A DNA stretch of 52,559 bases, taken from NCBI RefSeq assembly GCF_026013615.1, contig NZ_JAPDPI010000038.1:1-52559 (forward strand), written 5' to 3'. Position numbers and translations under genes: made by a program. Numbering within the stretch: the stretch's first letter is position 1; every line of letters begins with the position of its first letter. The stretch comes from Plebeiibacterium marinum. Lineage in GTDB: Bacteria; Bacteroidota; Bacteroidia; Bacteroidales; Marinilabiliaceae. Shown here one piece after another: positions 1 to 8,477 of the stretch. The notes beneath the pieces were generated by a model, which saw only the letters and a program-made list of their open reading frames with translations, was not told where the DNA came from and did not search any database.

Positions 1-223
1 TTTGAAAATCATCAACGTCACAAATGTTTATAACATGTTAATTTATCAAGAAAATATTTATATTTTATTTTTACTCAAGGTTTCGAACACTAAAGGGCAA
101 TGTACTTACCCAAACGGCTGCAAAATTATCTAAAATTACGGTATGGCCGCAATTGGAGATAATAAGTCTATTCTTTTATCTTTTAAGATGAACCTCATAT
201 AATTAAATAACTTAAAACAACGT

Positions 224-258
224 TATCAGAGGTCATTCAATTTGAACAACCTCTGATA
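224..258 (-). terminator. Probable terminator hairpin after the MBL-fold gene
   Basis: A perfect 10-bp inverted repeat (TATCAGAGGT at 224-233, ACCTCTGATA at 249-258) lies a few bases past the stop codon of the minus-strand gene that ends at 265. The sequence beyond it on the minus strand is only mildly T-rich. The rest of bases 1-223 is AT-rich and I see no gene in it. Confidence 0.6.
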
Positions 259-264
259 CATATT

Positions 265-1101
265 TTATTTATAGAGTGCCGAAGCTAGTGCCTCTAAATC
301 TCCTTCCAGAGTTGGATAGGCTTTTTTAACAACAGCAACAAAACCTTCTTTTGTTTTTTCAGTTGACAAAATTTTGTTGACTTTCTTCAAATATTCTATT
401 TCAAACTCTACCGTTTCAATATCTGTTGTTGCCATTCCGTGGCCTCCGATAACAACAGAGCAACCTGACGCTTTGACTTTTTCTAATTCTGAAAGCACAG
501 CATTTACTGCATCCCGATTATGTATTTGTAGCGGACTTGGATGTGCTTTAGCTGGGGTAAAATGTGTGTAATATACTTTCTTTCCGATAATGATACTAGA
601 AGCAGGAAAATCGGATGCTACACCAGGAGCAAATTGAAATTCAACCCCTGCCCAATTCTTTTTGGCATCTTTAGCAATAACTTCGGTTTCTGAGTATTTG
701 GTAACATCCATTTTATCTTTGAACACATCGCCAAAATGGTTCATCATACCTCCATAAACAGCACCTTCCGAAAACTCAGGCATTCCTTCTACACGCACAA
801 ACAAAGACTCATCATAACCTGTAAATCCGGCAATGTGATAATCAGCAATTACTTTAACTACAGGTTTGCCTAATTGAGCAATATAGTCTTTCATCACTTT
901 TATATCATCATAGAATGCTACTGGCTCAATAATTACAACTCCATTCTTACCTTCAATAATATAATTGATGTCGCCCAATGGGTCTCCGGTAACAAAGGAG
1001 TGTAATTTAAATTTGCCCAAATCTTTAACCTGGAACTTTTCTTGTGCTTGAACACAAACTACTATGCCAATAAAGGCTAACGCCAAAACTAACCTTTTCA
1101 T
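265..1101 (-). CDS. Secreted metallo-beta-lactamase-fold protein with degenerate metal site
   Basis: This 278-residue protein has a signal peptide (residues 1-19, ending in VQAQ). The fold resembles MBL hydrolases: an early strand region (IIEGKNGVVIIEP), a middle segment VKVIADYHIAGFTG where the HxHxDH motif normally sits, and a late GGHG. Only one His of the HxHxDH set is kept (D-Y-H-I-A-G), so the usual two-zinc site cannot form as in active enzymes. It follows the cupin gene by 35 bp on the same strand, and both probably answer to the divergent HxlR regulator. A role in detoxification or quorum signals would be a guess. The fold assignment is moderately sure; catalytic function is unknown. 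Confidence 0.6.
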   Translation of the reverse strand: MKRLVLALAFIGIVVCVQAQEKFQVKDLGKFKLHSFVTGDPLGDINYIIEGKNGVVIIEPVAFYDDIKVMKDYIAQLGKPVVKVIADYHIAGFTGYDESLFVRVEGMPEFSEGAVYGGMMNHFGDVFKDKMDVTKYSETEVIAKDAKKNWAGVEFQFAPGVASDFPASSIIIGKKVYYTHFTPAKAHPSPLQIHNRDAVNAVLSELEKVKASGCSVVIGGHGMATTDIETVEFEIEYLKKVNKILSTEKTKEGFVAVVKKAYPTLEGDLEALASALYK

Positions 1102-1136
1102 AACTGTATTTTGAATGAGTTAATTGAATAAAATAT

Positions 1137-1568
1137 TTACTTGTCGTAAACTCCATTAACTTCTTTGCCAATCACCATGATTTTATTGAAATCAGGAAGA
1201 TGAGCTATTTCAGGAAGTATGGTTGTTCCGAAATCAATATAAACCAGTTTCTCATCCGATTCATTTTTAACCACGTGTGCACCTTTTTCTCCTGTAGGAA
1301 ATCCGATAACATCTCCGGCTTTAACTTTTATTTCGCCATCTAAGGTACGCACAACTCCTTCTCCGCTGATAAAGTAGAAGACCTCTTCATTGGCTTCGTG
1401 GTAATGGTAACCATACGCATAATTCCCCGGTTCTACTTCTACAAAATTGGCTCTACATTTTGAAGTTTCTGCATCAGGGATAATGGTTTTTACAGTAAAG
1501 GCGTTGCCATCCCGGTCAATTTTTTCTCCATTTAAAGTGTCCAGGTTTTTAACGATTAAATTTTCCAT
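1137..1568 (-). CDS. Cupin domain protein
   Basis: This is a single-domain cupin of 143 residues starting at the Met of MENLIVKN. The open frame extends 15 codons further upstream, but that part (MFHICVINN) does not look like a cupin N-terminus. Cupin motif 1 is visible as YHYHEANEEVFYFISGEG, with two His and a Glu as likely metal ligands, and motif 2 as the segment around GDVIGFPTGEKGAHVV. No signal peptide, so cytoplasmic. It is divergent from an HxlR regulator and 35 bp upstream of the MBL-fold gene. Small cupins beside HxlR or MarR regulators are often linked to quinone, aldehyde or other reactive-electrophile stress, but the substrate cannot be inferred here. Confidence 0.8.
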   Translation of the reverse strand: MENLIVKNLDTLNGEKIDRDGNAFTVKTIIPDAETSKCRANFVEVEPGNYAYGYHYHEANEEVFYFISGEGVVRTLDGEIKVKAGDVIGFPTGEKGAHVVKNESDEKLVYIDFGTTILPEIAHLPDFNKIMVIGKEVNGVYDK

Positions 1569-1639
1569 AATAAATTTGTTTTTATTGTTATTAATGACAC
1601 AAATGTGAAACATAAAATGAGTCTGTGCAAACGGGTTCG

Positions 1640-1658
1640 TAACCTAACAAATAGGTTA
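1640..1658. promoter_or_regulatory. Inverted repeat, candidate HxlR operator
   Basis: TAACCTA and TAGGTTA form a perfect 7-bp inverted repeat around a 5-nt spacer, in the 220-bp divergent gap between the cupin and the HxlR-family gene. HxlR regulators are winged-helix dimers that bind palindromes between divergent genes, so position and symmetry fit an operator. Binding is inferred. Confidence 0.5.
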
Positions 1659-1788
1659 GAATTATTGAATAACAATGATTTACAGCTAAAAACTTTTTAT
1701 AAAAAAGTTAATCACTAAATAAACTGTTGTATTCGTAATATTACATTACTCTCCAAAAGAGATTATTTTGTAATTTTGAAATCAAAAA

Positions 1789-2133
1789 ATGAAAACAATA
1801 CAACGATTAGATCCATTATACCCAACCTGCCCCATACGAAATATTATTGACCGCATAAGCGATAAATGGTCGCTTTTAATTTTGAGTACCTTGAACCAAA
1901 ACGGTATTATGCGCTATAAGGAATTAAATAATGCTATTCCTGATATATCACAGAAAATGCTTTCCTGCACCTTGAAACGACTGGAAGCAAATAAATTGAT
2001 TAACCGAAAAATGTATGCAGAAATACCACCCCGGGTAGAGTATTCGCTCACTGAAACCGGACAAAAGTTAATGCCTGCCATAGGTATGATGGTGGAATGG
2101 GCTTTGGAGCATTATGATGAAATAACAAAGTAA
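1789..2133 (+). CDS. HxlR family winged-helix transcriptional regulator
   Basis: This 114-residue protein has the HxlR pattern: an N-terminal Cys (YPTCPIRNIIDRISDKWSLLIL), the recognition region MRYKELNNAIPDISQKMLSCTLKRLEANKLI, and the wing PPRVEYSLTETGQKL. The Cys at about residue 15 sits where redox- or electrophile-sensing members of the family keep their reactive Cys. It is read divergently from the cupin/MBL pair and probably controls both, and itself, through the palindrome at 1640-1658. It ends against a bidirectional terminator that separates it from the pectin locus. Confidence 0.9.
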   Translation: MKTIQRLDPLYPTCPIRNIIDRISDKWSLLILSTLNQNGIMRYKELNNAIPDISQKMLSCTLKRLEANKLINRKMYAEIPPRVEYSLTETGQKLMPAIGMMVEWALEHYDEITK

Positions 2134-2157
2134 AGGGAGGATTTTAAGGATATTTTT

Positions 2158-2209
2158 AGGTTCTTGGCAATTTTAACTCTCAAAGAGGGCTAAAAATTGC
2201 CAGGAACCT
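2158..2209. terminator. Bidirectional terminator between convergent genes
   Basis: A 17-bp inverted repeat with one mismatch (AGGTTCTTGGCAATTTT at 2158-2174 and AAAATTGCCAGGAACCT at 2193-2209) lies between the plus-strand regulator and the last gene of the minus-strand PUL. A/T runs in the stem give U tracts in either direction. Confidence 0.8.
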
Positions 2210-2213
2210 GTAT

Positions 2214-3056
2214 TTATTTACTAAAACACCTAATATATTTTTGGGCATATCTCTTGCCTAATTCCCTTTGAGCTGTACTATTAAAATGAACACGATCACC
2301 TTTCTCTTCCAAATCTTCTGCTTTTATTATTACAGCATACTTGTCCTTTCTCGCATATTTGCGATTTTCTTTATTTATCTGATGCCATAAATCTGGTTCT
2401 TTCGAAAATGCACCCAATTCACCTATCAATATAGGTAACTGATTGTTTTCAACATCATCCCTAAATGAGTTAAACAAATTTTTAAGGTTATCTTGTCGTT
2501 TTAAAATACCATTTTTATTAGCATCTGCTTCTCCCTGATGCCACAAAACAGCTTTTATTGTTCCATATTGTTTCCCCAGTGCTACTTTTTCTTTAAAGTT
2601 AGAATATAAAGGCACATTCCTGTGTGGAATATCTTTTATCCATTTATTAATTGAACTGCCCCCTACTGCTGTTGGAAGTAGCAAAAGATAAATATCTTCA
2701 GGAATGTTATTTAATAGATTTTTTGCAAAAGACAACCCGCACCCCAATCCTTTATAATCCGGGGTATAAAAGTGTATGGGTTCTTTTGCAACAATAACAC
2801 CATTGTTACTGTTTATCGTTAAAATTCTATTGTTTGGCACTGTATCCTGGGCTTCAACAAGTCCACGACCTGCCATATTTGATTGGCCAGCTAATATAAA
2901 TACCCAAACCTTACTTTTATCAGGTATATCTATTGCTTTTATTTCTTCCCTGGGAAAATACTTAGTTCTGTTGGTAGTTGCTTTTTGTGCAGATAAAATT
3001 AACACTTGTAGCAATATGATTAAAATCAGGACGTATTTCTTATAGTATGTTGTCAT
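2214..3056 (-). CDS. SGNH esterase, sialate O-acetylesterase-like (CE6/SASA type)
   Basis: This 280-residue protein has a signal peptide (about 1-24, LLQVLILSAQ). The nucleophile block is FILAGQSNMAGRG with Ser59, and the C-terminal block is DRVHFNSTAQ with Asp254 and His257. An Asn-containing block (LPTAVGGSS) and the WHQGEADA segment are typical of the SASA domain used by carbohydrate acetylesterases of the CE6 kind. It starts 6 bp after the GH115 gene and is the last gene of the PUL before the terminator. The likely job is removal of acetyl groups from xylan- or pectin-type oligosaccharides in the periplasm; the exact substrate is inferred from the neighbours. Confidence 0.82.
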   Translation of the reverse strand: MTTYYKKYVLILIILLQVLILSAQKATTNRTKYFPREEIKAIDIPDKSKVWVFILAGQSNMAGRGLVEAQDTVPNNRILTINSNNGVIVAKEPIHFYTPDYKGLGCGLSFAKNLLNNIPEDIYLLLLPTAVGGSSINKWIKDIPHRNVPLYSNFKEKVALGKQYGTIKAVLWHQGEADANKNGILKRQDNLKNLFNSFRDDVENNQLPILIGELGAFSKEPDLWHQINKENRKYARKDKYAVIIKAEDLEEKGDRVHFNSTAQRELGKRYAQKYIRCFSK

Positions 3057-3062
3057 ATCTGC

Positions 3063-5627
3063 TTATTCTTTTTTTTCATTATGCTTATCAATATCTATCC
3101 GGCTAATTGCAAGACCAGTATCTAACAGATATATTTTTATTTCTGCATTACCCTCTTTCTGTATATTCAAATGGAATTTTGCTTCAGCAAATCCTTGCAA
3201 TACATGTTTCTTCCATTTGCCATCCTTTCGGTCGTGGTTTACATCAAAAAATTGAGGTTTGCTATCATTTATCACCAAGGCTAACAGCAACTTTCTACCT
3301 TTATGAATAGACCTGGAAGGCAAGCACTTTATGGAAACATCATAGTTACCTTTTTCTGCGGAAATACTGTAAGTTACACTTGGGGCACTTTTATAATTCT
3401 CATTCGAATACGAAGGGGTATTAAACGGATATCTTGAAATACTGTGCCCATCCAATCCGAGCCCTTTTACAGTAATGATTTCATTGCCTTCGCTATCTTG
3501 CTTGTCTACATACTGATCTGCCAGAAGGGAAATCTTGCTTTTGGCAATATTTAGCTCAAAAGGAGCGTCACGATGAATGTACCTGGTATCATATTCCTGC
3601 TTATAAAGGGATTGATCTTCCACAACTTCGCGCACTGCAACATCTGGCATTCCATATACCTTCAAATTTCTGGGCGAATCTGTAATAATACCATCCCACT
3701 TGCCATTCTCTATATTATGGTTATAAAAATCAGTCATTGCATGTATCTCATTAAAAGCATCTTTTGAATATTTTGAGAATAGTTTGGCTTTTTGAGGATT
3801 GCTTTTTAATACTTCAAAACTCATTGCTGCATAACAAATTTTTTTATTCATCAATGCCATACCCTTTACCGGATATTCTACCAGCTGGAAAAAAGCACTT
3901 AATAAATGTTCCGGTATTTTAGGCTTTATGTCATTCACCATTTCTAGCATTTTTTCACTTGCAGCAAGACGTTCCGTACGTGTTTGCTTATCGTAAGTTG
4001 CGGTAACTAAATGCTCTGGCTTTCCTGTTTGAGCCAGCTTATAATATTCCTTCTTTATTTTTGCAATATCAGAAGCCAGCTGAGTACCAAAGGTTTTGTT
4101 GGCCCAATATGTAAGATATTCTGATACATTTTGAGGATTCCATTTTTCTGCCTCCCAGGCCAAATCCATAAAAAACTCGGTTTCTAACTCGGCAGGTTTT
4201 ATATCCCCTACATTAACCACCCACAAACGATCAGCACCAAACTGGTAGGCTTTAGTCATCTCGTATGATATCAGAGATGGAGAAATAGTACTTAACCACA
4301 AATAGTCGTGGGGACTTCCTAAATAAGATAGGTGATAATAGATTCCACTCGAACCTTTTCGCTTTTGCTCATCCGGGTTCGACAAGCGCCTGATATATCC
4401 ATAGTTATCATCTGTCCAAACCAATGTTACATCATCTGGAATCTGCAAACCTCCATCATATAGCCCAAGTACTTCTTTATAAGGACAAAACAATTGAGCT
4501 ACCTGGTCTTCCCCTCCAAAATGGCTTTTAAATATTCCACGTTGGTCTTTGATGATGGTATCCAACAAAGCTATTTTGTCTTCCTCCGTTTTTGGCCCCT
4601 GAATACCACCATCTCTAACCCCTCGCATACCAATGGTATATAACGATTCATAATCCTTAGTCTCAGCTACGCGATCATCCCAATAACGGAATACTTGTTT
4701 TTTATTAATATCATAGCGATATGGTTTGGGCTCTTCTGCATATTCATTTACAAAGTTTTTCTGCCATTCAAACGTATTGCTTCTTAGCATCTGATCGCAA
4801 TGAGTAGATCCCATTACAATTGCATATTTATCGGCTACCACAGGATTATCTTTATAATAAAAAAATGCTTTGGTGCTATCATGCATTGCAGGCCATATAA
4901 AATTTCCCCGTAATCTTAAAAGTAATTCATATACAAGCGCATAAGTTTTAGGACCAATATCTTTTACATCTGTATCAATATTTTTTCCTGCCCATACATT
5001 AAGTCCCCAATCCTCATCATTTATAAAAATACCCCTGTATTTTACGCTTGGCTCATTTGAAATAAAAGTACCATCTGTAACATACAGTTCATCTCTTTTT
5101 TGAGGCTTTACATCAGCCCAATACACCCATGGAGAAACACCTGACATTCTGGATAATTCAAAAAGGCCATAAGCAGCACCTCTTCTATCGCTCCCAACAA
5201 TAACAAGAGCCTTATCAACACCATCAAAAGGCTTAATTACTGTTGAAATAGAAAAACATTCCCATTTATTTTTTACTGCAGATACATCAACCTTTCCTTC
5301 CGATATAAAGGCATCAATATACTTGGATCGTCCAATTGTTCCTGCAATAATTACAGTTGCTCCTGCTTCATTTTCATTATGTATCACGCTTGGTTTTTTA
5401 CCTGTAATATGATTTATATCTCCGGCTACAGCGTTTGCAACGATAGAAACCACCTCCGCATCTCCTTTATCAACTAATATTGATGAAACAAACTCTTTAT
5501 TTACAAGGGGCATTGCTCCTGAAGTATCAGAAAACACCACATGTAATTCTTTTTCAGTACTCTGCTGACAGGATACCAGTATAAATACCAACAATAATCC
5601 CGGAACTATACATTCTAATAATTTCAT
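3063..5627 (-). CDS. GH115 family glycosidase (alpha-glucuronidase type), lipoprotein
   Basis: Start placed at MKLLECIVPG, 16 codons inside the longest frame, because this gives a lipobox signal peptide (LVFILVSC) and avoids overlap with the pseudogene. The 854-residue product carries GH115 landmarks: YRGIFINDEDWGL, LLLRLRGNFIWPAMHD, VWTDDNYGYIRRLSNP, GIYYHLSYLGSPHDYLWL, and a C-terminal beta-sandwich (from about residue 690). GH115 enzymes remove alpha-1,2-linked (4-O-methyl-)glucuronic acid from xylan or arabinogalactan side chains. Odd point: the motif I know from Bacteroidota homologues as TSHCEPM reads STHCDQM here (Asp278 instead of Glu), so an active-site residue may be changed. It is followed after 6 bp by the SGNH esterase. 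Confidence 0.85.
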   Translation of the reverse strand: MKLLECIVPGLLLVFILVSCQQSTEKELHVVFSDTSGAMPLVNKEFVSSILVDKGDAEVVSIVANAVAGDINHITGKKPSVIHNENEAGATVIIAGTIGRSKYIDAFISEGKVDVSAVKNKWECFSISTVIKPFDGVDKALVIVGSDRRGAAYGLFELSRMSGVSPWVYWADVKPQKRDELYVTDGTFISNEPSVKYRGIFINDEDWGLNVWAGKNIDTDVKDIGPKTYALVYELLLRLRGNFIWPAMHDSTKAFFYYKDNPVVADKYAIVMGSTHCDQMLRSNTFEWQKNFVNEYAEEPKPYRYDINKKQVFRYWDDRVAETKDYESLYTIGMRGVRDGGIQGPKTEEDKIALLDTIIKDQRGIFKSHFGGEDQVAQLFCPYKEVLGLYDGGLQIPDDVTLVWTDDNYGYIRRLSNPDEQKRKGSSGIYYHLSYLGSPHDYLWLSTISPSLISYEMTKAYQFGADRLWVVNVGDIKPAELETEFFMDLAWEAEKWNPQNVSEYLTYWANKTFGTQLASDIAKIKKEYYKLAQTGKPEHLVTATYDKQTRTERLAASEKMLEMVNDIKPKIPEHLLSAFFQLVEYPVKGMALMNKKICYAAMSFEVLKSNPQKAKLFSKYSKDAFNEIHAMTDFYNHNIENGKWDGIITDSPRNLKVYGMPDVAVREVVEDQSLYKQEYDTRYIHRDAPFELNIAKSKISLLADQYVDKQDSEGNEIITVKGLGLDGHSISRYPFNTPSYSNENYKSAPSVTYSISAEKGNYDVSIKCLPSRSIHKGRKLLLALVINDSKPQFFDVNHDRKDGKWKKHVLQGFAEAKFHLNIQKEGNAEIKIYLLDTGLAISRIDIDKHNEKKE

Positions 5628-5644
5628 ATTTCTAGCTTTATCTA

Positions 5645-6329
5645 TTATTTTAAATAACTCATTTCCTTTAACCACTTCTCACATAGCTCAACACACAGCT
5701 CAGTACTTCCAGGATTGTTATTCATGTAAATATGATGCCCTCCATAAGGGAAAATATGGGGAGATGAAAGAATTCCTTTTTGGCAAAGAGCCTCATAAAA
5801 CAAAACACTGTTCATTACGCTCACTCCATGATCATTAGCTGTATGTACAATAAATGCCGGAGGAGTGGATTTTGTAACCTATTGTTCGCATGAAAAGCGT
5901 TTGATCAATAAAATTTCAGGTTTCTCTCCCAGCAAATTAGAAAGGCTTCCTTTGTGTCCAAAATAATCCATAGTTATCACAGGTGAAATTAATATCATAA
6001 AACTTGGTATAAATGGAATACTGTCGAGTTCATCATTAATTAATGTAAAATCATGCAAATATGTACCTGATGTTTATAAGCACCTCCCGGACAAATTAAA
6101 ACTGCAGCTCGTTTATTTTCTTGTTTTGATGCAAAAAAAGTATAGATACCCGGTTGACCTACTCGTTTTATTCTTTCATTTGAAATACTATCAACCATCT
6201 GTATTCCTTTTGAATTAGGCATATTACCTTCTTTCCCAATTGCATGAAATTGCTGAAAAATAGATCAATAGTGCAGAAAAATACAATACAAATACTAACA
6301 AGTAGTGAACTTCTTATTTGAATCTTCAT
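5645..6329 (-). pseudogene. Decayed alpha/beta-hydrolase esterase (acetylxylan esterase type)
   Basis: Pieces of one esterase lie in order in different frames. A signal-peptide start (MKIQIRSSLLVSI, from 6329) is out of frame with the body (MPNSKGIQMVDSISNER ... RAAVLICPGGAYKHQVH). The frame is then lost near 6052-6070 and resumes at DFTLINDELDSIPF, which removes the roughly 60 residues that would hold the GxSxG nucleophile. A TAG then interrupts RFSCEQ, after which TPPAFIVHTANDHGVSVMNS (Asp/His region) continues to LKEMSYLK. Three independent lesions make it non-functional. It sits between a CE12 esterase and GH115, so an intact copy was once part of the operon. Confidence 0.85.
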
Positions 6330-6350
6330 TATAAATTACCAGCTTATTTT

Positions 6351-7088
6351 TTATTCTGAAATAGAATTATTAACTAAGTTATTCTCTCGAAAATAGCTTG
6401 ATAAATCCAATTGTTGTTTATTAATTTCGTCCACAAACAATCGGGCTATTTCTATAGCACCTTTATTATTTAGGTGAGTAGAATCTTGTTTTCTACTCGT
6501 ATAATTGTATATCTCTTTAGATTTCTCTGGCCCCATTTCTGTCACTAACTTACGGGTTAAAGTCTCCATATCAACATAAGGTACCATAGATTCCTCAGCC
6601 ACTCGTTTTGAAGCTACAATATAATCACCATGGGTATCCTTTAAGCTGCCATCTTCATTAAACTGCCGGCGAACAATAGAAGAACAGATAATGGGTGTAC
6701 CTCCTTTAGCTTTAGATTCTTTAATAAACCTATCCAAATTAGCCTTAAACGATCCATAAGGCTCCGTATGACGTGCTGTATCAGGCTTCTCATCATTATG
6801 CCCGAATTGAATAATAACATAGTCTCCTCGTTTAAGGCTATCGCATACTACCTGCCAACGCCCTTCATTAATAAAACTCAACGAACTCCGTCCACTGGCT
6901 GCATGGTTATGAATAGTTGCCTGTTCATTAGTAAACAACTTCAATCCTTCTCCCCAACCCGACTCAGGTGCTCTTGATGGCTTTTTCCAGGCCATAGTTG
7001 AATCTCCAATTAGCCATATTGATGTATTCTTTTGAGATGTACAGCCAAACAAAGAAATGCAAATAAAAATGTAAATAAAACGCTTCAT
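6351..7088 (-). CDS. Rhamnogalacturonan acetylesterase-like SGNH lipoprotein (CE12), short form
   Basis: This 245-residue lipoprotein (lipobox FGC, Cys16) consists of one SGNH/GDSL domain. Block I is IGDST with nucleophile Ser30, block II is HAASGRSS with Gly66, block III is FGHND with Asn98, and block V is DSTHLN with Asp202 and His205. The family removes acetyl groups from galacturonic acid in RG-I. It follows the long CE12 gene by 17 bp and precedes the esterase pseudogene, within a tight operon. A close paralogue lies at 45950-46657; long stretches such as RKQDSTHLN and SIVRRQFN are identical, which points to a fairly recent duplication. Confidence 0.9.
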   Translation of the reverse strand: MKRFIYIFICISLFGCTSQKNTSIWLIGDSTMAWKKPSRAPESGWGEGLKLFTNEQATIHNHAASGRSSLSFINEGRWQVVCDSLKRGDYVIIQFGHNDEKPDTARHTEPYGSFKANLDRFIKESKAKGGTPIICSSIVRRQFNEDGSLKDTHGDYIVASKRVAEESMVPYVDMETLTRKLVTEMGPEKSKEIYNYTSRKQDSTHLNNKGAIEIARLFVDEINKQQLDLSSYFRENNLVNNSISE

Positions 7089-7105
7089 GATACTACATAT
7101 TTAAG

Positions 7106-8446
7106 TTAATTTCCTTCCGGTTTTTCTGCATCAAAAGCTGGGGTCAGAGGCCAGTAAAAATTATCCACAAGATCAGGATTTGCCGGATTAAAAGGTTTAA
7201 AATCATCAACTATATAATTTTTAAACTCATTCATGCAAATCATTTTGGAAACAACACATTTAGCAAGTTCATATGCCCTATATGCATTAAAATGGGTATT
7301 ATCTTTCAATTCTCTGTTTACTCCGGGAAAAGTGTTGAGAGGATAGTGAACAAAAGCTTTTTTAGAACCTTCAACTCCTAAAGCTTCATATAAGGTTTTA
7401 GACATTGCATTTAAGTCAATCAACCGAATGCCTTCCTCTATAGACAATTGTCTCATTGCATCAGGATAGTCTCCGAGTGTATTCACTAATTTTCCTTTTT
7501 CATCAAATTTTCTTCTATTGGTTGAGGTTACCAAAACAGGTATACCTCCTTTACTTTTAGCCTCATTAATAAAAAAGCGCAATTCATCCTGATACGTGGT
7601 AAATGGCTCTACATAGCACGAGCCTTTTTTTTGATCATTATGGGCAAATTCCATAAAAAGGTAATCACCAGGTTGCATTACACTTATCACCTTTTTCAAT
7701 CTGTTTTGGTATTTAAAAGATTTAAGCGTAAGCCCGGATTCTGCATAATTGGCAACCACAACCTTGGGTGACAAAAAACGGGGCAACATTTGCCCCCATG
7801 AAGCCCAAGGTTCTCTTGCCTGATCGGTTACGGTTGAGTTTCCTGCTAAAAAAATAACAGGTAAATCTTTTACCTCCTCAACAACAATTGATGATACAGA
7901 TGGCCATGATCCGTTAAATTCCAGACAAAGATTGTTATCCCAGTTTGTGGAGCCAAATTCTCTTTTATTTAACCTTATACGCAAACTATCATTTATTTCA
8001 GGCCTGCGTACATCCACAACAAAGCTTTTTGTAACAGATTGACCTTCAGTCGTAGTTATATTTTCCAACATTAATCTGCGTGATTCGGCTTTTACTGTTG
8101 TTTCTGATTTCTTTGATGCACTCCCAAGTGTTACCGTAACTTTGTATCTGCCTTCTTCCAGATTTAATTGAAAAAAAAAGGGTTGTTCTGAAGTTATACA
8201 ATCATCCATTAACCTATCCCCTTTCTTTGCTTCAACTGAACAAAGCTCTCCATTTGGACAAAGCATACCATACCCCAAGTTATCGGAATAAGTTGTCTCG
8301 GGAGTTACGACAACATATCCTTTTTCAACCTCGCTGCTTCCAAGGTCAAATTTCCACTGTTTATTAGATTCTGCAATTAATGGTTGCGTAAACTGTATTA
8401 AAAGCAACATACAAACTGCGAATAATATATTTTTAACTCTGAACAT
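7106..8446 (-). CDS. Rhamnogalacturonan acetylesterase-like protein (CE12) with N-terminal beta-sandwich, long form
   Basis: Start chosen at MFRVKNILF (446 residues) because the paralogue at 44582-45925 begins at the same place; the frame is open five codons further. After a signal peptide (about 1-25), residues 29-190 form a galactose-binding-like beta-sandwich (QWKFDLGSS ... NLCLEFNGS), followed by an SGNH domain with FLAGNSTVTDQ (Ser204), AESGLT, FAHND (Asn270) and DNTHF (Asp382/His385). Block I reads GNS instead of the usual GDS, while the paralogue keeps GDS at the same position. The family deacetylates RG-I; differing specificity between the long and short CE12 copies is inference. Confidence 0.88.
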   Translation of the reverse strand: MFRVKNILFAVCMLLLIQFTQPLIAESNKQWKFDLGSSEVEKGYVVVTPETTYSDNLGYGMLCPNGELCSVEAKKGDRLMDDCITSEQPFFFQLNLEEGRYKVTVTLGSASKKSETTVKAESRRLMLENITTTEGQSVTKSFVVDVRRPEINDSLRIRLNKREFGSTNWDNNLCLEFNGSWPSVSSIVVEEVKDLPVIFLAGNSTVTDQAREPWASWGQMLPRFLSPKVVVANYAESGLTLKSFKYQNRLKKVISVMQPGDYLFMEFAHNDQKKGSCYVEPFTTYQDELRFFINEAKSKGGIPVLVTSTNRRKFDEKGKLVNTLGDYPDAMRQLSIEEGIRLIDLNAMSKTLYEALGVEGSKKAFVHYPLNTFPGVNRELKDNTHFNAYRAYELAKCVVSKMICMNEFKNYIVDDFKPFNPANPDLVDNFYWPLTPAFDAEKPEGN

Positions 8447-8477
8447 ATCTGATAAATTCATTCATAACTATTTCAAA

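Noticed and set aside
1771-1778. TAATTTTG promoter-like box ahead of the HxlR gene
   Set aside because: It would leave only a few leader bases before the start codon and has no -33 element at the right distance.
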